NCBI GenBank assembly: GCA_045654685.1
Contig: JAZONV010000117.1
Coordinates: forward strand, 1-19,151
DNA: 19,151 bases
Reading direction: 5' to 3'
Source: RGIG1828 sp045654685
Lineage (GTDB): Bacteria; Bacillota; Clostridia; UMGS1810
Made by a program: the position numbers and the translations under genes
The notes under the pieces: generated by a model
What the model was told of the DNA's origin: nothing
Databases searched by the model: none
Seen by the model: only the letters and a program-made list of their open reading frames with translations
Part shown: in pieces, positions 14,272 to 19,151 of the stretch
Numbering within the stretch: the first letter of the stretch is position 1
Layout: each line of letters starts with the position of its first letter

Positions 14272-15064
14272 AATAATATTTTATGGGTGCGATATTTTCG
14301 CTTGAAATCAAAAATTCAATGTGAGGATACTTATTTTTCAAAGTCTTTTCAAGAAGTTCGCACACTATGTGTTCTGTTTCATAATGACCTGCATCAATAA
14401 CTGCCATGTCACTTTCATATGCATCTCTGAAAGGGTTATATTTTACATCTCCCGTTATGAAAAGATCTGCACCAAGAGAAATACATTCATCCAGAAGATC
14501 TGCTCCACCACCGCAATTTACTGCAATTTTTTTAATTGTTTTGTTTTCATCACCTGTATATCGAAGCCCTTTTGCGTCTAAAACCTTTTTGCTTTTTTCT
14601 AAAAATTGCAAAAGAGACATATCATCATCAAGCTCCCCTATTCTTCCAAACCCATGTTCGCCATTTCCATCCGTTGAAACAACTTCTATAACTTTTGTGT
14701 TTTTGATTCCGAGTTTATCACATAGAAAATCATTTAGTCCGCCTTGGGCACAGTCAAGATTTGTGTGGGCACTTATGAGAGTGATATCTCCTGCAATAAG
14801 TTCTCTGACAGTTCGCTCTCCGGGTGTTTTTCCGGTTAGTCTTTTTATGGGATAAAACATCAGCGGATGGTGTGATATGATAAGGTCTGCATTTTTTGCT
14901 TTGGCCTCTGCCACAACCTTTTCGTCAACATCAAGAGTTATAAGAACTTTCTTTATCTCTTTTTCTTCTCTGCCCAAAATCAAGCCCACATTATCCCGAT
15001 CAAAAGCCAACATTTCAGGGTATTTACTATTGATATAGTCTCTGATATCAGATGCAATGATCAT
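14270..15064 (-). CDS. Nif3-like dinuclear metal centre protein (YqfO/YbgI family)
   Basis: A 264-aa protein of the Nif3/DUF34 family, which forms toroidal hexamers with a di-metal site. Family function is debated, with GTP cyclohydrolase-like or metal-insertion roles proposed. The expected ligands are present: ISHHPL (His65, His66), HTNLD (Asp104) and AGHYETE (His227, Glu231). DNVGL at 24-28 is the usual N-terminal signature. The length is that of the short form, without the extra domain inserted in some Bacillus homologues. Its ATG overlaps the trmK stop by 4 bases (ATGA); the trmK-Nif3 pair is common in Firmicutes. Confidence 0.92.
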   Translation of the reverse strand: MIIASDIRDYINSKYPEMLAFDRDNVGLILGREEKEIKKVLITLDVDEKVVAEAKAKNADLIISHHPLMFYPIKRLTGKTPGERTVRELIAGDITLISAHTNLDCAQGGLNDFLCDKLGIKNTKVIEVVSTDGNGEHGFGRIGELDDDMSLLQFLEKSKKVLDAKGLRYTGDENKTIKKIAVNCGGGADLLDECISLGADLFITGDVKYNPFRDAYESDMAVIDAGHYETEHIVCELLEKTLKNKYPHIEFLISSENIAPIKYY

Positions 15065-15750
15065 TTGTCCAGCTCCTTTTTTGCCAAATAATATATTTCA
15101 AGTTCTTTTTCATATTTTTTCATCTCAATATGGTCGGGACTATCCGATTTATTCATTCCGTCAACTATTTTTTTGCATACACGGATTTTATAATCAAGAT
15201 AGGGTTCGATTGTTTCAGGACTGTTTTTAAAAAGATTTTTCCCGATATATATATCAAAATCCGATGGTGCGAATTCTGATTTTTTCACTTTAAAAATATT
15301 GTAAAACTTATTCTCTTCACGGACAACATATTCATCTTCTATGTTAAATCCTGATGAATAAAGATATGTCCGAAGTTCCATGGGGGCAATCATGGGTTGA
15401 AGAATTAAGATTGTGTCATTGTCAATGACGCCCTTCCCTTTTTCTATAATCTCTTTTATCAAAAGTCCACCCATGCCTGCAATAACAATTACATCAGCCT
15501 CACCCAAGGACAAATTCAAAAGACCATCAGACAGTCTTGTTTTGATTTGGTCTTCAAAGCCATATTTTTTTATGCTTGATGATGCACGACTCAAAGGACC
15601 GTCATTCACATCCATTGCAAGAGCAGATTTTATTATTCCTTTTTCCACACAATATACCGGTATGTACGCATGGTCAGTTCCGACATCTGCAAGAGATGAA
15701 CCGTTTGGAATTAAAGATGTAATTTTTTCAAGTCTTGGACTAAGTTCCAT
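15061..15750 (-). CDS. trmK: tRNA (adenine22-N1)-methyltransferase TrmK
   Basis: A 229-aa class I SAM-dependent methyltransferase that makes m1A at position 22 of tRNA (TrmK/YqfN family, COG2384). Motif I reads ADVGTDHAYIP (21-31) and the motif IV region IVIAGMGG (88-95), both diagnostic. The N-terminal SPRLEKITSLIPNGSSLADV is typical, and the C-terminal 60 residues form the family's helical domain. GGAGG precedes the ATG at 15750. It heads a two-gene operon with the Nif3-family gene, from the promoter at 15789-15817. In many Firmicutes rpoD lies upstream; here the operon instead backs onto a terminator and the nagA-like operon. Confidence 0.92.
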   Translation of the reverse strand: MELSPRLEKITSLIPNGSSLADVGTDHAYIPVYCVEKGIIKSALAMDVNDGPLSRASSSIKKYGFEDQIKTRLSDGLLNLSLGEADVIVIAGMGGLLIKEIIEKGKGVIDNDTILILQPMIAPMELRTYLYSSGFNIEDEYVVREENKFYNIFKVKKSEFAPSDFDIYIGKNLFKNSPETIEPYLDYKIRVCKKIVDGMNKSDSPDHIEMKKYEKELEIYYLAKKELDK

Positions 15751-15788
15751 ATTATCCTCCGTGATTGTCTGATTTATTCAACACATAA

Positions 15789-15817
15789 ATTATGACATTA
15801 TACCGTCATTTTGTCAA
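15789..15817 (-). promoter_or_regulatory. Promoter of the trmK operon
   Basis: Minus strand consensus TTGACA (15812-15817), a 17-base spacer and CATAAT (15789-15794). The spacer contains the short palindrome TGAC-n8-GTCA (15793-15808), which could be a regulator site or chance. Confidence 0.7.
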
Positions 15818-15830
15818 GTTATAATTGTGT

Positions 15831-15886
15831 AAAAAACACCTCTCATAACGCAAGCGATTATACGTTTTGAGAGGTGTTCATTTTTT
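15831..15886. terminator. Bidirectional terminator after the nagA-like operon
   Basis: AACACCTCTCA (15835-15845) pairs with TGAGAGGTGTT (15868-15878), and AACG/CGTT extend the stem inside. A runs on the left and T runs on the right allow function in both directions; the minus-strand operon ends at 15885. Confidence 0.85.
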
Positions 15887-17060
15887 AGTTGATAAATTCT
15901 CCGTCTATAATTGTTTTTACAGGTTCAAGTTCCGGAGTTAAAATGTTTATGTCAGCAATCTTTCCAACCTCAAGAGAGCCGATTTTGTCAGCCATTCCAA
16001 TTACTCCTGCAGGTGTGAGTGATGCCATTTTAACCGCATCGACAAGCGGAATGTCACATGCTTCCATAACATTTTTCACCATCTGTCTGACCGGCTGTAT
16101 ACTTCCGGCAAAACGGGTTCCGTCTGTGAGTCTTGCAACTCCGTTTGAAACAATGAATTTTGTTGCATCTTCATCACCCAATGTTCCAAGTGTGTACACT
16201 CTTCCATCTCGCGGCATACCGCCTGCTCTCAGGCAATCAGATACAAGAGAAAGTTTGTCTGCGCCTTTGCATTTATAAGCAAGATGAACAAGTTCGGGCG
16301 GAAGATGATGAGTGTCTGCAAGAAGTTCAAGAGTGAGCCTTGAATCGACCAAACCGATTTCCATGAGTCCTGCACTTCTTTTGCCGTCTTCTACCCTTGC
16401 AGTTGACATTGCACAATACCAATGAGTAAGATTTGTTGCCCCTGCATCTATTACGGGATATGCAGTTTCACTTTTTCCGTCGTCGTGACCAAGTGATACT
16501 TTGATGCCCGCACCAACAAGATCTTTCGTCATTTTTTCAGCGCCATCAAGTTCTGTTGATATTGTAACATTTTTAATTATATCACTGTTGTTCAATATGA
16601 AAGAATAGTCATCTTTTGAAGGAACTTTAAGAAATTCCTCTTTCTGTGCCCCTTTGTTTTTATATGAAATATAAGGGCCTTCTATGTGAACACCAAGGAT
16701 TTTGGTTTTTCCTTTTGCATCCTCTGATTTCATATGTTTTCTTACTCTTTCAATCATTGACTCAATCTGTGAAACAGGAGCTGTTACGGTTGAAGCAAGA
16801 AGCGATGTTGTGCCGTTTCCGGTGTGAAAATCAAGAACGGTGTTTATGGCATTATCATCATCATCCATAAAATCACTACCAAAACCGCCGTGAGTGTGTA
16901 TATCTACAAACCCGGGAGATACATACATGCCTGTTGCATCATAGGTATCATCACCTTTTAAATCCTTCCCTATTTCAGCAATTATGCCATTTTCTATGCG
17001 AATGTCGGTGTTTTTTAACACTTCATCCTTTGTGATTATATGTCCATTTTTGATTATCAT
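15885..17060 (-). CDS. nagA: N-acetylglucosamine-6-phosphate deacetylase-like amidohydrolase (NagA family)
   Basis: A 391-aa amidohydrolase expected to remove an acetyl group from an N-acetylated hexosamine 6-phosphate. Metal and catalytic residues are visible: HTHGG (His55, His57), HIEGPYIS (Glu127), LGH (His182), THWYCAM (His203) and LVSD (Asp255). The block that usually reads THLFNAM is THWYCAM, and the following substrate loop (STARVEDGKRSAGLMEIGL) differs from standard NagA, so the sugar may not be GlcNAc-6-P. The ATG at 17060 has GAGGAG 6 bases upstream, overlapping the stop of the preceding gene; a longer reading to 17102 has no such site. It is last in an operon with an isomerase-like and an oxidoreductase gene. 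No nagB lies in the window. Confidence 0.85.
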   Translation of the reverse strand: MIIKNGHIITKDEVLKNTDIRIENGIIAEIGKDLKGDDTYDATGMYVSPGFVDIHTHGGFGSDFMDDDDNAINTVLDFHTGNGTTSLLASTVTAPVSQIESMIERVRKHMKSEDAKGKTKILGVHIEGPYISYKNKGAQKEEFLKVPSKDDYSFILNNSDIIKNVTISTELDGAEKMTKDLVGAGIKVSLGHDDGKSETAYPVIDAGATNLTHWYCAMSTARVEDGKRSAGLMEIGLVDSRLTLELLADTHHLPPELVHLAYKCKGADKLSLVSDCLRAGGMPRDGRVYTLGTLGDEDATKFIVSNGVARLTDGTRFAGSIQPVRQMVKNVMEACDIPLVDAVKMASLTPAGVIGMADKIGSLEVGKIADINILTPELEPVKTIIDGEFIN

Positions 17061-17070
17061 ATTTTTCTCC

Positions 17071-17904
17071 TCAAAAATTGAGTTCGGAAAGAAGATTTTC
17101 AAAATATGCTTTTGCTTTTAATATATCTTCTGTCTGCTTATCTCCTGTTATTTCTCTTTCAATTGTAATAAAACGATTATATCCCAGTTCTTTTAACTTC
17201 TTAAAAACATTGTAGAAATCAACCATACCCTCGCCAACGGGGGTTTCTGCACCAAGAACTCTCGGATCTGTCGGAACAACACCATCTTTCCCATGGAAGT
17301 TACGAACATATTTACCTATTGTGTGAAGTGCATCAACAGGGTTTGCATAACCATACATAAGCATGTTTGCAGGATCAAGATTCACAAAAATATTGTCTTT
17401 GCCAAGGTCAGTTATGAGTCTCAACAATGCAACTGCAGCCTCGCCGCCTGTTTCAAGAAGAACATTCATATCCATTTTCTTACAATGATCACAAATCATT
17501 GCAACAGCTGTTAAAAGAGTTGAATATTCGGGGGCAAAGGGATTATTGGGAATGAATCCTGCATGGATTACGATATCTGTTATTCCTGCCTCATGAGCAA
17601 ATTCTGCCGCAGATTTTATGTATTCGAGACGGCTTTTTCTGTATGCTTCAATATTGAGACCTGCCGTGTTAAATCCATGGTAGTTATCCCATATGGTATC
17701 TTCATCATGATATCCGCAGAACTGTGCAGATATCTCGATTGAATTTTTTTCTGCGGCAGACTTTATTGCTTTTGCCGCATCAGTTGTATATTTTTCAGGT
17801 TTATACACAAGCTGACAAGAAGTGAATCCCAAATCTTTGAGCTTTGCAAAGCTCTCGTCAGCTTTTTCTATATCTGTTACCCTGAGAAGTGTTCCTATTT
17901 TCAA
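17071..17904 (-). CDS. Sugar phosphate isomerase/epimerase-like TIM-barrel protein
   Basis: A 277-aa member of the AP endonuclease 2-like TIM-barrel family (COG1082, IolE/xylose isomerase-like). Candidate divalent metal ligands occur in order at strand ends: LLETGGE (Glu151), VNLDPAN (Asp177), NFHGKD (His204) and TIERE (Glu249/251). It probably isomerises or epimerises a keto or oxidised sugar made by the neighbouring Gfo/Idh enzyme; the exact reaction cannot be read from the sequence. The start is placed at TTG 17904, with GAGGTGA 5 bases upstream; a GTG at 17913 lies inside that ribosome binding site. It begins 13 bases after the oxidoreductase gene and ends 10 bases before the NagA-like gene. 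Confidence 0.83.
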   Translation of the reverse strand: MKIGTLLRVTDIEKADESFAKLKDLGFTSCQLVYKPEKYTTDAAKAIKSAAEKNSIEISAQFCGYHDEDTIWDNYHGFNTAGLNIEAYRKSRLEYIKSAAEFAHEAGITDIVIHAGFIPNNPFAPEYSTLLTAVAMICDHCKKMDMNVLLETGGEAAVALLRLITDLGKDNIFVNLDPANMLMYGYANPVDALHTIGKYVRNFHGKDGVVPTDPRVLGAETPVGEGMVDFYNVFKKLKELGYNRFITIEREITGDKQTEDILKAKAYFENLLSELNF

Positions 17905-17917
17905 AACTCTCACCTCA

Positions 17918-18844
17918 TTAAATTTTTATTGTCTGATTTGTTCTTGCAGATTCAAATGCTGCCATCATAACTTTCATTGATCTTCTCACCTGATCATGAG
18001 TTACAATCTGTGTTGCTTCACCATTAATTGTTGCCACCACATTTTCATAGAAATCTTCCCAACGTGGTTCCTTTGATGGTTTAGGAAGAGGAAGCTCTTC
18101 AATTTCCTGCTTGGGTCTTGGCCACATTGTCTTGGAAAGACCATTTGGAGTGTATACACATCCCTGTTCCCAGTCTACTTCTTTGATATTTGCTTTAATT
18201 ATTTTTCCATTGTCTGTGAACCATTCATGTATGGTTGCAGTACCATCATCGCCGGAAAGATGCCATCTGGGTTCCGGTATGTAGCACCAAAGGTCTGCTA
18301 TAACCTGTGCCCTTACTCCATTTTTAAAACTGATGTTAACACGACATACGTCATCAACTTTGGGAAAACGTACACTTTGAAGCTGTGCAGACACATATTC
18401 GGGTTCGGAGTCTATGAGAGTGAGAACCTGATCAATCATGTGTATGCCCCAATCATACAGCGTACCGCCGCCTGCCTCATATGTACTTCTCCATCTTCCT
18501 GAACTACCGCGGTTAGAATAGAGACGTGAATCAAGGAAAAAGAGTTTTCCTAAAGTCTGCTGATCGATTATTTCCTTCATAATCAGATAGTCAACGTCAA
18601 AACGTCTGTTCTGATGGACTGTGTAGAGTTTTCCGGTTTCTTCGCTTACCTTTATAACTTCTTCAAGTTCCTCACAGTTAAGACATGCAGGTTTTTCACA
18701 AACAACGTTTTTGCCTGCTTTCATTGCCATTATGGAATAGTCCTTATGGAAGTTGTTGGGTGTTGCAATTATGACAAGTTCAATATCGGTTTTAAGAAGT
18801 TCTTCTGCAGATTCATACGCTTTTACTCCGGCTTCTTCCGCAAG
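17918..18844 (-). CDS. Gfo/Idh/MocA-family oxidoreductase, N-terminus missing at a junction
   Basis: An NAD(P)-dependent sugar dehydrogenase of the Gfo/Idh/MocA family, open for about 308 codons. It starts abruptly in the Rossmann domain at LAEEAGVKAYES (18844), continues through LVIIATPNNFHKDYSI, then the signature CEKPACLNCEEL with the catalytic-region Lys, and WGIHMIDQVL further on. About 45 residues carrying the GxGxxG nucleotide-binding motif are absent: in this frame a TAA stands at 18845-18847, where the DNA changes to a different composition. A start at ATG 18730 would give 270 aa but would lose the Rossmann core, so it is not credible. In the intact organism this is likely the first or an early gene of the operon with the TIM-barrel and NagA-like genes. 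Confidence 0.85.
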   Translation of the reverse strand, partial: LAEEAGVKAYESAEELLKTDIELVIIATPNNFHKDYSIMAMKAGKNVVCEKPACLNCEELEEVIKVSEETGKLYTVHQNRRFDVDYLIMKEIIDQQTLGKLFFLDSRLYSNRGSSGRWRSTYEAGGGTLYDWGIHMIDQVLTLIDSEPEYVSAQLQSVRFPKVDDVCRVNISFKNGVRAQVIADLWCYIPEPRWHLSGDDGTATIHEWFTDNGKIIKANIKEVDWEQGCVYTPNGLSKTMWPRPKQEIEELPLPKPSKEPRWEDFYENVVATINGEATQIVTHDQVRRSMKVMMAAFESARTNQTIKI

Positions 18845-19151
18845 TTACCCGGCAGGTTCACGACAAGATCGGCGAGGCCTTGCAAAAATATGAAAAGACT
18901 GCGCCCTTGGGCGGCGGTATTATCAATAAGTCCGAATCGGAAATCGGCGCTGCGCTGGACGGTCTGGAATTGTTGGTGACGGAAACCCCCGATCAGCGGC
19001 TGCCTTTGTGCCAGGATATTGTGGATGCTCTGCGGGAGTCTACCGTAGACGATCAGAATGTTTTGTACTGCGCTGTGGCGGCGATCTCTGTTGACTTGAA
19101 TCTGACTTCTCCGGAAAAAGCCACCTATGCCCAGGATGTTTCCGAGGCGAT
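18841..19151 (+). CDS. Partial open frame of unknown function in a GC-rich segment
   Basis: A plus-strand frame (phase of 18841) is open to the window end, about 100 codons, without a visible start or stop. It reads RQVHDKIGEALQKYEKT, then LGGGIINKSESEIGAALDG and further acidic, helix-like sequence with LPLCQDIVDALREST. GC content is about 55-60% and codons favour G or C in third position, unlike the rest of the window. The opposite strand is also open in one frame, but its translation (many Arg, Gln and Phe) looks like a shadow. I do not recognise the family. It belongs to a different sequence context from everything left of 18841. Confidence 0.5.

Noticed and set aside
16646..16870. A small plus-strand open frame inside the NagA-like gene
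   Set aside because: Antisense to a conserved enzyme; no ribosome binding site, no recognisable content.
18614..18979. A 121-codon plus-strand open frame crossing the junction
   Set aside because: Its left part is antisense to the well-supported oxidoreductase and its right part is out of phase with the GC-rich coding frame; the translation is Cys/Phe/Arg-rich and not protein-like.

Overview
The window looks like a chromosomal segment of a low-GC Gram-positive bacterium of the Clostridia, probably an uncultured gut member (inference). The reasons are strong AGGAGG-type ribosome binding sites, AT-rich intergenic DNA with canonical sigma-A promoters, a MurT/GatD lipid II amidation pair, and the Firmicutes-type trmK-Nif3 pair. 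No rRNA, tRNA, CRISPR array, transposase or phage module was seen.

Layout. (1) 1-462 has no gene. It holds a strong promoter followed at once by a terminator (possible small RNA), then an array of short hairpins separated by a 7-base word (ATGAAG/GCTTCAT), then the extended -10 promoter of a 454-aa FAD-dependent dehydrogenase (463-1827). (2) 2005-4286 (minus) is a tight three-gene operon: an M24 creatinase-fold protein, an ASRT-family small-molecule-binding protein and a creatininase-family amidohydrolase. A divergent AraC-type regulator (4499-5371) probably controls it. (3) 5429-7400 holds a pyridoxal/pyridoxamine kinase gene and a divergent MocR/PdxR-type regulator that has lost its C-terminal part; their promoters overlap. 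(4) 12056-7454 (minus) is an operon murT-gatD-nucleotidyltransferase-GHMP (galactokinase-family) kinase. The kinase frame is cut by a single in-frame TGA. (5) 12217-14125 (plus) holds two overlapping genes of unknown function, one propeller-like with a coiled coil, one with a DUF4397-like fold. (6) 15750-14270 (minus) is trmK plus a Nif3-family gene. (7) 18844-15885 (minus) is a sugar catabolic operon: a Gfo/Idh/MocA oxidoreductase (5' end missing), a sugar-phosphate isomerase/epimerase-like TIM barrel and a NagA-like deacetylase. (8) From about 18841 to the end the composition changes abruptly to about 55-60% GC, with a plus-strand open frame of unknown function. This is a junction, either an assembly chimera or a recombination point.

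How the genes work together. Most of the window is metabolic housekeeping: vitamin B6 salvage under its own PLP-sensing regulator, peptidoglycan precursor amidation co-transcribed with a sugar-1-phosphate activation pair, and tRNA modification. Two catabolic modules are added: an AraC-controlled creatinase/creatininase-fold cassette and an amino-sugar-like operon. The least explained parts are the creatinase-like cassette, the propeller/DUF4397 gene pair, the hairpin array at the left end, and the TGA-interrupted kinase.
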